Source: Paenibacillus sp. PL91
Lineage (GTDB): Bacteria > Bacillota > Bacilli > Paenibacillales > Paenibacillaceae
Assembly (NCBI RefSeq): GCF_012935325.2
Contig: NZ_JABBYG020000018.1
Coordinates: 62,001-126,000, forward strand
Length of the DNA stretch: 64,000 nucleotides
Direction: 5' to 3'
Under the pieces are notes generated by a model. It was not told where the DNA came from and did not search any database. It saw only the letters and a program-made list of their open reading frames with translations. Within the stretch, counting starts at the first letter, position 1; each line of letters starts with the position of its first letter. Made by a program: the position numbers and the translations under genes. This document shows positions 42,983 through 51,585 of this stretch, in pieces.

Positions 42983-44495
42983 TGTTAATATCCTCCTTGT
43001 CTTCCTTCGGATGATATCGTTTAAATAATTTCGGCTTTAAAAACTTGCTTCGATTTGTCGTGTATTGGAACGATGTACGTAGGACACTGTCCGCAAAATT
43101 GCCGGTTCGAAACGGGAATATCGGTACCAAATAAGGTGTCCCTAACGATTTCAAGCGCAGTAAGTGCCCTACAAGAATAAGGAACCCGGCGGCAATGCCT
43201 AGTCCGCCCCAAATGGCCGCAAGCAGGATAAAGGGAAATCGTAAAAGACGGATCGTATTCGCCATTTTGAAAATGGGAGTCGTAAACGAAGCTAGTGCCG
43301 AAAGAGCAACAATGATCAGCAAAATATTACTTGTCAGCGCCGCGTGAACCGTCGCTTGTCCAATCACGATTCCTCCTACGATCCCCAGCGTCTGCCCGAT
43401 TTTCGTCGGCAGCCTTGCTCCGGCTTCCCGCAGCAGCTCAATCGTGATTTCCAGAAAGATGGCCTCTATTACAGGCGGAAACGGTACTTGATTGCGCGAT
43501 ACGATGAGCGGTTCGAGAAAGGTTTCCGGCAGCACCTCGAAATGATAGGTTAATACGGCAACATATAACGGAGCGGCAAATATGGAGAAAAATATGCTTA
43601 TAATTCGAATGATGCGAAAGAAGGATCCGAGTATCCAAGGCAAAAAATAGTCCTCGGGCGAAATGAAAAAGTCCAAAAAAGTAGACGGCCCGGTAATGAC
43701 ATAGGGAGAACCGTCAGAGAAAACGGCAACTTGGCCGGATGTAATGGCATAAATAACGCGGTCCACCCTTTCCGTTGACAGAAACAGCGGGAACGGCGAA
43801 TTAGAGTTATCCGAAATGATCTGGTCAAGTAGCGAGCTGTCAAAAACAACATCTAAATCAATCGCTTTAAGCCGCTGCCGAACCGTTTGAACGTGCTGAT
43901 CGTTCGTAACACCATCCAGATAAACGATCATCACCTTTGTGTTAGACAAGGACCCGATTGTTATTTCTTCAAATACTAATTCCGGTACGGCAATTTGCTG
44001 CCTGAGAAGGTGAATATTGAGATCTATATTTTCCACAAAGCCGACTTTAGGTCCAACGACGCTAAATTCATTTTCTGTTTCATTGCTCTGGCGGTGACCT
44101 AGCTCCGTTTGATTCACGTTTACCAGGATAAACTCATGTTCCGCTTCGTTTAGTTGAATGACCGCGTATCCTTTTATCAGCTTTTTCTCCACTTCGGCAA
44201 CATCATGGGACACTTTCACTTCTTCAAACGGGATGACGTTTTTAATATCCTCCAGGTCATTTATATGTTCGATATTTTTTTGGATTTCTGATACGAGGTA
44301 ACGTTTTATTTTCAAACCATCCACAAGCGTTTGAAAATAACTTATTTGAATCCGAACAGAAAAGTCGCCCTCAACAGGGGAAAATTGATGGAAATCGCTG
44401 GATTTTCTTGCTAATTGAAAAACCTCGGCGATCGTTTTCCGGGTAATGTTATTTTGTATTGCTGAATCTTTAGAAGGTTCATTATGCCGCTCCAT
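42975..44495 (-). CDS. Germinant receptor A subunit (GerA family)
   Basis: 506 residues from ATG 44495 behind AAGGAGCAGGCG; the open frame to 44582 is not needed. The large soluble N-terminal domain (about 1-285) is followed by membrane segments with the family blocks TERVDRVIYAITSGQVAVFS, GSPYVITGPSTFLDFFISPE and LPTKIGQTLGIVGGIVIGQA. The operon order A-C-B is that of gerK. Expression late in the forespore is expected. A CATATTA resembling a sigma-G -10 box lies upstream, but no matching -35 is clear. Confidence 0.95.
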   Translation of the reverse strand: MERHNEPSKDSAIQNNITRKTIAEVFQLARKSSDFHQFSPVEGDFSVRIQISYFQTLVDGLKIKRYLVSEIQKNIEHINDLEDIKNVIPFEEVKVSHDVAEVEKKLIKGYAVIQLNEAEHEFILVNVNQTELGHRQSNETENEFSVVGPKVGFVENIDLNIHLLRQQIAVPELVFEEITIGSLSNTKVMIVYLDGVTNDQHVQTVRQRLKAIDLDVVFDSSLLDQIISDNSNSPFPLFLSTERVDRVIYAITSGQVAVFSDGSPYVITGPSTFLDFFISPEDYFLPWILGSFFRIIRIISIFFSIFAAPLYVAVLTYHFEVLPETFLEPLIVSRNQVPFPPVIEAIFLEITIELLREAGARLPTKIGQTLGIVGGIVIGQATVHAALTSNILLIIVALSALASFTTPIFKMANTIRLLRFPFILLAAIWGGLGIAAGFLILVGHLLRLKSLGTPYLVPIFPFRTGNFADSVLRTSFQYTTNRSKFLKPKLFKRYHPKEDKEDINNE

Positions 44496-44709
44496 CGCCT
44501 GCTCCTTGCCTACACTTATAATATGAGTTAACACCATTATGTTCGGTGATCCCCAATTCCATACATTTTTCGAGGCGATCATGCAGCAGCTTTATGGTTT
44601 TCATAACGCTTTACGGCAAGGTAAAGCAGTGCAATTATCCCATTCATGAAGAGGGTATCGTTTAGTCATTGTTATCTTACTACTCACCGTATTACTCCAA
44701 ATAAAAACA

Positions 44710-44752
44710 AAAAAACCTCCTCACAGCCAGTTCCGCTGTAGAGAGGTTTCCT
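44710..44752 (-). terminator. Rho-independent terminator of the siderophore-binding protein gene
   Basis: Outer arms AAACCTC / GAGGTTT enclose ACAG / CTGT. A run of seven T follows on the minus strand. The remaining part of the 44496-44840 gap shows no gene. Confidence 0.8.
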
Positions 44753-44840
44753 CTATGATAAAATTCAAGATCTTTATCAAAACCTGGATAAGAATAATTA
44801 TAAGCTTACACTAAAAGATATTATTGAGGCTTAAATCAAC

Positions 44841-45671
44841 TCAAAAAAAATCACTAGGCTCATCTTCCTTGATTTGAGTTATATCGAAAATATAATCGCC
44901 GTCCAATTGCTCCATTTGTTCCTTCGAGGTTAGATTTACGACGGCCTTCCCTTCAACCATCTGAGCCTGCGGTCTTCCGATGCCAAGCTCTTTGAAGATC
45001 GTGCCCGCAAAACCGGTCGCATAGAAGCGTGCGCTTCCGTCCTTCTCAAATCGAATGACGGATGCCTCCGTAGAAGCCAGCTGATCGCCTGCCCTTTGTT
45101 TGAAATCGGCAACTCTCTCTTCCCAATCGGCCAGCAGCTTATCCGCTTCCTCCTCCATGTACAACGCTTGCGCCGAAAGCTTCATGTTTTCCTTCCAGTC
45201 GAATACCTCTTCCGTAATGATGGTAGGCGCAATGGCTTCAAGCTGAGGATAAATTTTCTCGTCGCGCGTCTTCGTACCGATAATCAGATCCGGCTTGAGC
45301 GCGATAATCGCCTCTATATTGGGCTGGTTTTCGACTCCCGTCATTTTATCGCGCAAAAACTCGTACCAAGGCTTCTGATCCCATGATTCCACCGCGCCTA
45401 CTGGCTTCACGCCAAGTGCTGCGGTTATATCAACCATTCCGTTAAACAAAACGACGACGCGCTCCGGCTTTTTCTCTAATGTAACGGAGCCCATCGCGTG
45501 CTCGATCGTTCTAGATGCGCCTGCCGCATCGTTATTCGCCGCTGCGGGCGTCTCGGTTTCGGCAGCACCCGCTGCTCCACCGTTGTTAGTAGCCTCGTTT
45601 GTTCCGTTTGTACCGCAGCCCGCAATCGCAATAGAAAGCATGAGCACCGCCAACCATTTAAACCTTTTCAT
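44841..45671 (-). CDS. Iron-siderophore-binding lipoprotein, C-terminally truncated
   Basis: 276 residues from ATG 45671 behind ACAGGAGGAAGATC. Lipobox AIAGC (Cys19), an Ala/Asn/Thr linker, then the FecB/FhuD-type fold (ERVVVLFNGMVDITAALGVK, ALKPDLIIGTKTRDEKIYPQ). The protein ends after YIFDITQIKEDEPSDFF, where family members continue for about 45 more residues of the second lobe. The end lies in a run of eight T, but no frame restores the missing part. No permease or ATPase follows. A Fur box precedes it. Probably impaired. Confidence 0.85.
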   Translation of the reverse strand: MKRFKWLAVLMLSIAIAGCGTNGTNEATNNGGAAGAAETETPAAANNDAAGASRTIEHAMGSVTLEKKPERVVVLFNGMVDITAALGVKPVGAVESWDQKPWYEFLRDKMTGVENQPNIEAIIALKPDLIIGTKTRDEKIYPQLEAIAPTIITEEVFDWKENMKLSAQALYMEEEADKLLADWEERVADFKQRAGDQLASTEASVIRFEKDGSARFYATGFAGTIFKELGIGRPQAQMVEGKAVVNLTSKEQMEQLDGDYIFDITQIKEDEPSDFF

Positions 45672-45715
45672 GATCTTCCTCCTGTAAAATGATTCAAAAT
45701 GAGAATGCATTAAAT

Positions 45716-45734
45716 GATAATGATAATTGATATC
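45716..45734. promoter_or_regulatory. Fur box
   Basis: GATAATGATAATTGATATC matches 16 of 19 positions of the Fur consensus GATAATGATAATCATTATC. It lies about 45 bp upstream of the siderophore-binding protein start, fitting iron repression. Confidence 0.75.
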
Positions 45735-45860
45735 AATAATACTATCCACATTTTGATCCATTGTACATGACTGATTTTGTCCGTTTACGGCACTTATTTT
45801 GTCATAGCGCTAAAGATGCGATTCCAGGCTTGACTTTGGATATTCCGATATTGTAATCAT

Positions 45861-45923
45861 CTATCGTTACCCGTTAGCTAAATAAAATGAGCAGGCCGCT
45901 GCAGCGCCTGCTCATCATGTGTG
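45861..45923. repeat. Composite intergenic element: 22-nt motif plus 40-nt hairpin repeat, copy 2
   Basis: CTATCGTTACCCGTTAGCTAAA (45861-45882) is the first of four dispersed copies of a motif. It is joined to a second copy of the 40-nt hairpin repeat (45884-45923, GAGCAGGC / GCCTGCTC; 37/40 match to 28317-28356). The hairpin lies 75 bp past the stop of the CMD gene and may terminate it. Confidence 0.75.
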
Positions 45924-45998
45924 ATATTCCAAATATGGGAGTCCGGTACGAATACATGGCGCCCCAAATCTTAGAAGCAATAATCCGTTTTTATTATA

Positions 45999-46334
45999 TT
46001 ATCTCTCAGCTTCATTTCCGAAAATATCCTTTGCAACCTGAAGAGCTGAAGCCGCACGAGGCCATCCTGAATAAAAAGCTAAGTGCGTAATGGTTTCTAC
46101 CAGCTCATCTGATTTCAGACCGTTTTCTATGGCTAAGCGCAAGTGATAGTGAAGTTGCTCCGTCATACCGCCCGTCACTAATGCAGCTACGGTAATCAAA
46201 CTTCGATCCCGGAGAGAGAGTTCCTCCCTTCTCCACAGATCTCCGAATAACACATCTTCGGAGTAGGCGACGAATGCCGAAGCGAATGGCCCGTAAGATT
46301 CTCTTGCGCTGGACGCAATTTTTCGATGTGCCAA
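45999..46334 (-). CDS. Carboxymuconolactone decarboxylase family protein
   Basis: 111 residues from TTG 46334, three bases after the tautomerase stop; GGGGGGG in the preceding gene's end is the ribosome site. The core SLRDRSLITVAALVTGGMTE, then LHYHLRLAIENGLKSDELVE and ITHLAFYSGWPRAASALQVA is the gamma-CMD type without CxxC. Such enzymes act in aromatic catabolism or on similar lactones. Coupling to a tautomerase and a divergent LysR regulator suggests a small catabolic or detoxifying unit. Confidence 0.9.
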   Translation of the reverse strand: MAHRKIASSARESYGPFASAFVAYSEDVLFGDLWRREELSLRDRSLITVAALVTGGMTEQLHYHLRLAIENGLKSDELVETITHLAFYSGWPRAASALQVAKDIFGNEAER

Positions 46335-46337
46335 AGG

Positions 46338-46742
46338 TCATGCCCCCCCGATTGATCTCTGCAGCATCTGGGCAACTCCATTACCGAACGACCAATCCTC
46401 AAACTCCGTATCAACAAGTACGACGAATACATCTTCTTTTCTCATGGGAAGAGCCATTGATAATTGTTCGGCAAGCGTCTCGTAGAAACTTGTTTTCTGC
46501 TTAGTCGGTCTGCCTGATTTAAGCGTAATTTGAATATATAGCAGCCTGTCGCTTCGCTCAACTTCTAGATAGTTGGGACTGTAGTAAAACTCCCACGGTT
46601 TATGAGCATGAAACACCTGGAACAAATCGTCCTCAGGTACGTCGAAATGCTGCACCAACGCATTCATGATCGTTTGGCTGATTCGTTCCATTTGGTGGGC
46701 TTCAAATTGTTGCTCCAAGTAGCTGACTCTAATGAACGGCAT
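46338..46742 (-). CDS. Tautomerase (4-oxalocrotonate tautomerase-like) family protein
   Basis: 134 residues from ATG 46742 behind AAAGGAGTGATCAATT. After Met removal Pro1 (PFIRVSYLEQQFEA) would be the catalytic base. The body has the two beta-alpha-beta units of long tautomerases (YIQITLKSGRPTKQKTSFYE, PMRKEDVFVVLVDTEFEDWS). It is first in an operon with the CMD gene and divergent from lysR, 108 bp away. The substrate is unknown. Confidence 0.92.
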   Translation of the reverse strand: MPFIRVSYLEQQFEAHQMERISQTIMNALVQHFDVPEDDLFQVFHAHKPWEFYYSPNYLEVERSDRLLYIQITLKSGRPTKQKTSFYETLAEQLSMALPMRKEDVFVVLVDTEFEDWSFGNGVAQMLQRSIGGA

Positions 46743-46850
46743 AATTGATCACTCCTTTTTTAGATACCCTCATTGTACTCCGCATATCTTTATTTATATA
46801 ATGGAATAAGACAATGTTCTTTATCAATTTTATCGATTGAGGTGGCGTGA

Positions 46851-47750
46851 ATGGACTTAAGGGAACTGATTACTTTCCAAACGATCCTTCAAGAGGGAAC
46901 TTTTTCGCGAGCAGCCGAGAAATTAAATTACGCGCAGTCGACCATATCGAATCAAATTCAACGGTTGGAAAAGGAACTGGGGGTAAAGCTATTCACGAGG
47001 GGATGGGATGCGGAATTGACAAACGCGGGGCGATTTTTCGCGTCGGAGATCGAAAAGCTTATTCAACATTGGAACGACGTGACAGACCTTGCCAAAGCAT
47101 TGCAGCAAGATGAGATCGGCAGCCTGCATGTCGGAGGAATTGAATCTGCGATGAACACCATACTTCCGAACGCCATGCGACTCTTTCTCGAACGCAAGCC
47201 AAGAATGGATTACCAGGTCACCATGGGAAATACCGACTCCTTGTCGCAATCCATTCTCCGAGACGAGCTCGATTTCGCAATCTGCGGCGAGCCGTCCGAT
47301 TCGTCCGCCTTCTTTTTCGAGCCTCTTTACCAAGAGGAAATCATTGTTGTCGCTGACCGCAATCATCCTTTGTCGCGAAGAAACAATGTTACTTTCCGTG
47401 AGCTTCTCGATTATCCCATCATCGCGGGGGGACGTACCTGCCTGTACTATTTGCAGATAACAAAGCAGCTGTCTAGATACGAAGTGACTCCCTCACTTTT
47501 GAATACGATAAGCCAAATTTCAACCATCCCCTATTTCACCAAGCAATCACTTGCCGTCGGCGTCGTATTGGATTCGACTCCTTTGATTCCAGAAGTGGAG
47601 AGAATCAATGTAACATTGGATGAGCCTTTTATTCCGATCGGCCTCTTGCAGCTTCGCGGCCGTTACTATCCGCCTACCTCCTCCAGACAGCTTTTTTTAC
47701 ACATCTTAAGGGAGGAATTATTAGGGAGGGATGACAACAGGCTTTCTTAA
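46851..47750 (+). CDS. LysR-family transcriptional regulator
   Basis: 299 residues from ATG 46851 behind GAGGTGGCGTGA. The N-terminal helix-turn-helix is FSRAAEKLNYAQSTISNQIQ (about residues 18-37), and the substrate-binding domain runs from about 90 to 290. A TCAAT-N7-ATTGA repeat (46824-46840) just upstream is a possible binding site. It probably activates the divergent tautomerase/CMD operon and represses itself. Confidence 0.95.
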   Translation: MDLRELITFQTILQEGTFSRAAEKLNYAQSTISNQIQRLEKELGVKLFTRGWDAELTNAGRFFASEIEKLIQHWNDVTDLAKALQQDEIGSLHVGGIESAMNTILPNAMRLFLERKPRMDYQVTMGNTDSLSQSILRDELDFAICGEPSDSSAFFFEPLYQEEIIVVADRNHPLSRRNNVTFRELLDYPIIAGGRTCLYYLQITKQLSRYEVTPSLLNTISQISTIPYFTKQSLAVGVVLDSTPLIPEVERINVTLDEPFIPIGLLQLRGRYYPPTSSRQLFLHILREELLGRDDNRLS

Positions 47751-47958
47751 ATACTCCCGTTTTCGTAGATTTTGATCGTAATAACTTGTTAAACACGGAA
47801 TTTGCACTAACAGTTCATCAATTTTGCTTTTTGCTGACGGTACAGAGGAAGATGTAAATTGTGACAATGATTGTGATACTAATGCAGCTTCAATGCCGAA
47901 AAAACTCCTCAATAATACGAGGCGCTTCAATACTAATTTAATCCTCTTACCATAGAAG

Positions 47959-47986
47959 AAACGCCCGTACTGTTGTAAGGGCGTTT
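47959..47986 (+). terminator. Stem-loop in the LysR/ABC intergenic region
   Basis: AACGCCC / GGGCGTT with a 12-nt loop, then TTGTTG. The region 47751-48201 otherwise shows no supportable gene; a 69-codon minus frame (47721-47930) overlaps lysR and has no recognisable content. Confidence 0.45.
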
Positions 47987-48201
47987 GTTGAAACTGTCGA
48001 ATACCTTCTAAACCTCTTTACGCTCCATGCAACGGACTAAGCAGACGCACTGCGCTGCAAGGCGGGAGAAACACTGATCGTGATCCAATGCATTTGCATT
48101 TGCGGCAAAAACAAAATCCTGCATCTTGCGACTTGCTTGGGCTACCCTTGAGGTGCGTAATTTATGACATCAATTCTTGCCATCCTTGATACTCTCCTTA
48201 A

Positions 48202-49500
48202 TTACTGATAATCCTTCGCCAATTCCGCGAGCTCCTCATAGGCTTGCTCCGGCGTAATTTCACCAAACATGATTTTTTCTCCGACCGCTTTGAAGTCCTT
48301 CTGCGTGAAGTTGCTCCAGCCCTTAGGCTCCGGTACATACAGCTGAGCATCCGGCGCCGTATTCGTAATTAACGCAATGCCCATTTTATCGGGAGCATTA
48401 AATTTTGGAGTCAGCTTCTCGACAATCTTTTTCGAGACAGGAACGCCGCGGGATGTACCCAAAAGCTCCGCCGCTTCAGGATCGTTAATAAACCAGTCGA
48501 TAAACTTCTTCGCTTCCTCCACATGCTTGGAATTAGCGCTTGCGCTCCAGAACATCGACGGCTTGAGCCAGCCACCTGCCTGCTCATTTCTCGGGATCGT
48601 TACGAAATCGAACACTCCTGGCTTCAAGCTATCCATACTGTTGGATTGTGCAGCGTGAATGACACGCAGCAGAGTTGTACCGTTTACCATGAGATCCAAC
48701 TGAGGGTCCATTTCCTTGTCCGTTACGCTCACCTCGCCCGGAGGTACAATCCCCTCCTTGCGCAGCTCGGCAAATTTAAGTTGATATTCGAGGTAAGTAT
48801 CCTTGTCCAAATGCAGCTTGCCATCATCCGTAAAAACTTGTCCTAAGCCTTTGCTAAGCTGATAATTTACGTATTGCTGGAAAGAAGCTGATAGATCAGG
48901 TAACGCGTAATGATCGGAACCCACCTTGGCTTTCGCTTCTTTACCGAAGGCGAAAAACTCATCCCAGGTCCAACCGCTCTTCGGCTTCGTAATGCCCAGC
49001 TTTTCTACGGCTTCTTTATTAAAGGTCATCCCGATTGCATTATTGCCCAGAGGAATGGCGTACAGCTTATCCTGATATTTCCCTGTGTTCAACAGCGCGC
49101 CATCGATATCCTCCGTCGATATGCCCGTAGATAAATCAGCCAACTGCTTACGGCCCGCATATTCCGCCAAATAGGACGCATCCATTTGAATAATATCCGG
49201 TGCATTTTTCGCCGCAGATTGGGTGGCCAGCTTATCCCAATAGCCTTCCCATCCGGAAAACTCAGGCTCGAACGTCACATTCGGATTTTTTTGCGTATAC
49301 AAATCCAACGCTTTTAAAGTAGCATCATGTCTGGACTGGGATCCCCACCATAAAATGCGCAGCTTTACCTGGTCTGCGGCCGCTTGGTCCTTGCTTTCCA
49401 CCGCCGTGCTTTTCTCATTGCTGCTGCCGCAAGCGACGGCAGTTAGAAGCATGATTCCCGATAATAAAACGGTAATCGATTTTTTCACACTGATTTTCAT
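48202..49500 (-). CDS. Extracellular sugar-binding lipoprotein of ABC transporter (family 1)
   Basis: 432 residues from ATG 49500 behind AAAAGGGGGATTCATT. Lipobox LTAVAC (Cys24), then the two-lobe family 1 fold: LRILWWGSQSRHDATLKALD, IIQMDASYLAEYAGRKQLAD, and FIDWFINDPEAAELLGTSRG near the C-terminus. It is the last gene of the YesMN-permease operon but is separated by 112 bp holding a cre-like site, so it may have its own promoter and higher expression. Substrate probably an oligosaccharide (inference). Confidence 0.95.
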   Translation of the reverse strand: MKISVKKSITVLLSGIMLLTAVACGSSNEKSTAVESKDQAAADQVKLRILWWGSQSRHDATLKALDLYTQKNPNVTFEPEFSGWEGYWDKLATQSAAKNAPDIIQMDASYLAEYAGRKQLADLSTGISTEDIDGALLNTGKYQDKLYAIPLGNNAIGMTFNKEAVEKLGITKPKSGWTWDEFFAFGKEAKAKVGSDHYALPDLSASFQQYVNYQLSKGLGQVFTDDGKLHLDKDTYLEYQLKFAELRKEGIVPPGEVSVTDKEMDPQLDLMVNGTTLLRVIHAAQSNSMDSLKPGVFDFVTIPRNEQAGGWLKPSMFWSASANSKHVEEAKKFIDWFINDPEAAELLGTSRGVPVSKKIVEKLTPKFNAPDKMGIALITNTAPDAQLYVPEPKGWSNFTQKDFKAVGEKIMFGEITPEQAYEELAELAKDYQ

Positions 49501-49524
49501 AATGAATCCCCCTTTTAGCAATGA

Positions 49525-49538
49525 ATAAACCGCTTACA
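49525..49538 (-). promoter_or_regulatory. cre-like site before the sugar-binding protein gene
   Basis: On the minus strand TGTAAGCGGTTTAT matches 12 of 14 positions of the CcpA pattern TGNAANCGNWNNCA, 25 bp before the start codon. It suggests catabolite repression of the binding protein. Confidence 0.45.
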
Positions 49539-49612
49539 TTTCATATGTTAACAACCAACCGGGTGATCGGGTATACGAGGAATGCACAATTTATTATAGA
49601 AATGCATTCTTT

Positions 49613-50461
49613 CTAGCCTTTTACCGACCCGGCCGTTATCCCTTCTACGAAATGGCGCTGGGCCAAGAAAAAGATAAGTACGGAAGGTAAGATCGAAACA
49701 AGCGACATCGCGAGCAATTGCCCCCAAGGGACGGATGACTGGGAATCGACGAACATGCGAAGCGCCAAACCGACCGTGTATTTATCCACCGAGTTAATAT
49801 AGATCAAATGGCCGAGAAAATCATCCCAATTCCACAGAAAACAGTAAATGGCTACTGTCACCAATGCCGGCTTCGTCAAAGGCAGCACAATTCGCCAGTA
49901 GATGCCGAACCAGCTGCAGCCGTCCATTTTGGCCGATTCATCCAGCTCCTTTGGAATGCCTCTAATAAACTGTACCAAAAGATAGACGAAGAACGAGCCG
50001 CCGATTCCACCCGCCAGCGTATGCGGAACGATAAAAGGCAAATACGTATCAACCCAGCCCCAGCCGTTAAACATCACATATTGCGGGACCATCGTTACCT
50101 GATGAGGCAGCATGAGAGTCAGCAATAGGATCGAAAACCACAAGCCGCGCAGCGGGAAATCGAGCCGGGCAAACGCAAATGCGGTCATACTGCAGGCAAC
50201 AATACTTGTAAGGAGCACGCCTATAATTAATTGAAAGGTGTTCATATAGAAGTGGGTAAACGTAAATTCAGGTATCGCCGTCCATCCGTCGCTGAAATTG
50301 CTCCACATCGGATGCTCTGGAAAGAGACCGGGCCTCGACATTTCCTCATTCGTCTTTAACGAAGCCCCAATCCACCAAAAGACGGGATACATCATGACGA
50401 TGCTTAATAGGCTGAGCAGCACATTTTTTTGAATTAAGCTTCGTTTAGAGCTCTGCATCAT
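49613..50461 (-). CDS. Carbohydrate ABC transporter permease, MalG-like (CUT1)
   Basis: 282 residues from ATG 50461 behind TGGGAGGAAAAAAGG, overlapping the partner permease by 4 bp. Six membrane segments and the EAA loop ELDESAKMDGCSWFGIYWRI (about residues 185-204). The N-terminal VFWWIGASLKTNEEMSRPGL is typical of AraQ/MalG members. No ATPase is encoded nearby. It pairs with the upstream permease. Confidence 0.95.
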   Translation of the reverse strand: MMQSSKRSLIQKNVLLSLLSIVMMYPVFWWIGASLKTNEEMSRPGLFPEHPMWSNFSDGWTAIPEFTFTHFYMNTFQLIIGVLLTSIVACSMTAFAFARLDFPLRGLWFSILLLTLMLPHQVTMVPQYVMFNGWGWVDTYLPFIVPHTLAGGIGGSFFVYLLVQFIRGIPKELDESAKMDGCSWFGIYWRIVLPLTKPALVTVAIYCFLWNWDDFLGHLIYINSVDKYTVGLALRMFVDSQSSVPWGQLLAMSLVSILPSVLIFFLAQRHFVEGITAGSVKG

Positions 50462-51435
50462 CCTTTTTTCCTCCCATCATTCTCGTAAAATACCCAGTGC
50501 TTCGAGCTCATGAAGATCAAGGCCGTGCAAACGGCAATAATCACGAGCATGATCCAAGCCAAAGCCGAGGCGTATCCCATCTGCAGCCGTCCGAATGCAC
50601 GGTCATACAAATATAGAGCATACATATACGTAGAGTTGATCGGTCCGCCGTGTGTAATGATGAATGCCTGCGTAAACATTTGGAATGAGCCGATAGTTTG
50701 AAGCACTAAATTAAACAAAATAATCGGCGAGAGCATAGGAAGCGTAATACTGAAAAACTGTCTGATCTTGGTGGCTCCGTCCACAGACGAGGCTTCATAC
50801 AGCTCTGTCGATATTTGTTTGAGTCCGGCCAAAAAAATAACCATAGAAGAACCGAACTGCCAAACCACCAATAAAATCAACGTTCCGAGAGCAGTTTGCG
50901 GATTGGTGATCCAGTTCACGCCTTCAATTCCGAACAAGCCCAGCAATTGATTGAACAATCCGTCCGAGTTAAAAATGTTTCTCCAAAGAATGGACACTGC
51001 AATGCTGGTCCCGATCAAAGAAGGGAGATAAACCATCGTTCTATAAAAGGACATGCCGCGAATATTTTGCTTAAGCAGCATCGCAATCAGCAGTGCAGCG
51101 AACAATTTGAGCGGAACCGACAATAGAACAAATAAAAACGTGACCTTAAGGGATTGGATAAACACCGCATCGGAAGTGAAAATCCGTTCATAGTTCGCGA
51201 ATCCGGTCCATTCCGGCTGCTCCAAAAGGGAATATTTCGTGAAAGAGAAATACAACGATTGCAGCATGGGCCAGAACGTCAATAAAAAAAGTCCAATTAG
51301 CCAAGGAGCTAAAAATAAATACCCAGCAACCGGCGATTCCCATCTGCTCAGAAAACGTCTCAGCATCGACTTCTTTTTCTGGATCCGTACCGCCTTCGCC
51401 GCATTAACGAGGGCTGTAGAAGAGCTCCGATTCAT
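50458..51435 (-). CDS. Carbohydrate ABC transporter permease, MalF/LacF-like (CUT1)
   Basis: 325 residues from ATG 51435 behind AGAGGTGATGCTACT; the longer frame to 51534 is unsupported. A basic N-terminus (RIQKKKSMLRRFLSRW) precedes six membrane segments with AGYLFLAPWLIGLFLLTFWP as the first. The EAA loop is ELYEASSVDGATKIRQFFSI. It starts 150 bp after the YesN-type regulator gene, in the same direction. Confidence 0.95.
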   Translation of the reverse strand: MNRSSSTALVNAAKAVRIQKKKSMLRRFLSRWESPVAGYLFLAPWLIGLFLLTFWPMLQSLYFSFTKYSLLEQPEWTGFANYERIFTSDAVFIQSLKVTFLFVLLSVPLKLFAALLIAMLLKQNIRGMSFYRTMVYLPSLIGTSIAVSILWRNIFNSDGLFNQLLGLFGIEGVNWITNPQTALGTLILLVVWQFGSSMVIFLAGLKQISTELYEASSVDGATKIRQFFSITLPMLSPIILFNLVLQTIGSFQMFTQAFIITHGGPINSTYMYALYLYDRAFGRLQMGYASALAWIMLVIIAVCTALIFMSSKHWVFYENDGRKKG

Positions 51436-51585
51436 AGTAGCATCACCTCTGTCTGGTTTATATAAGTTAATCATATAAGACCGGCAGAGAATGAAAAATA
51501 GGAACGATGTACACTTTGTTATACATATTAACAAAAATAAAAGACTGCAAATTCGTTGGCTAGAATTCCAGCACCCAGTGAGAAG

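Noticed and set aside
44500..44560. Sigma-G promoter for the first ger operon (CATATTA -10 candidate)
   Set aside because: The -10 fits, but no matching -35 element lies at 17-18 bp, so it was not listed as a feature.
47721..47930. Minus-strand 69-codon frame after lysR
   Set aside because: It overlaps the lysR 3' end, has a weak start, and no recognisable family.
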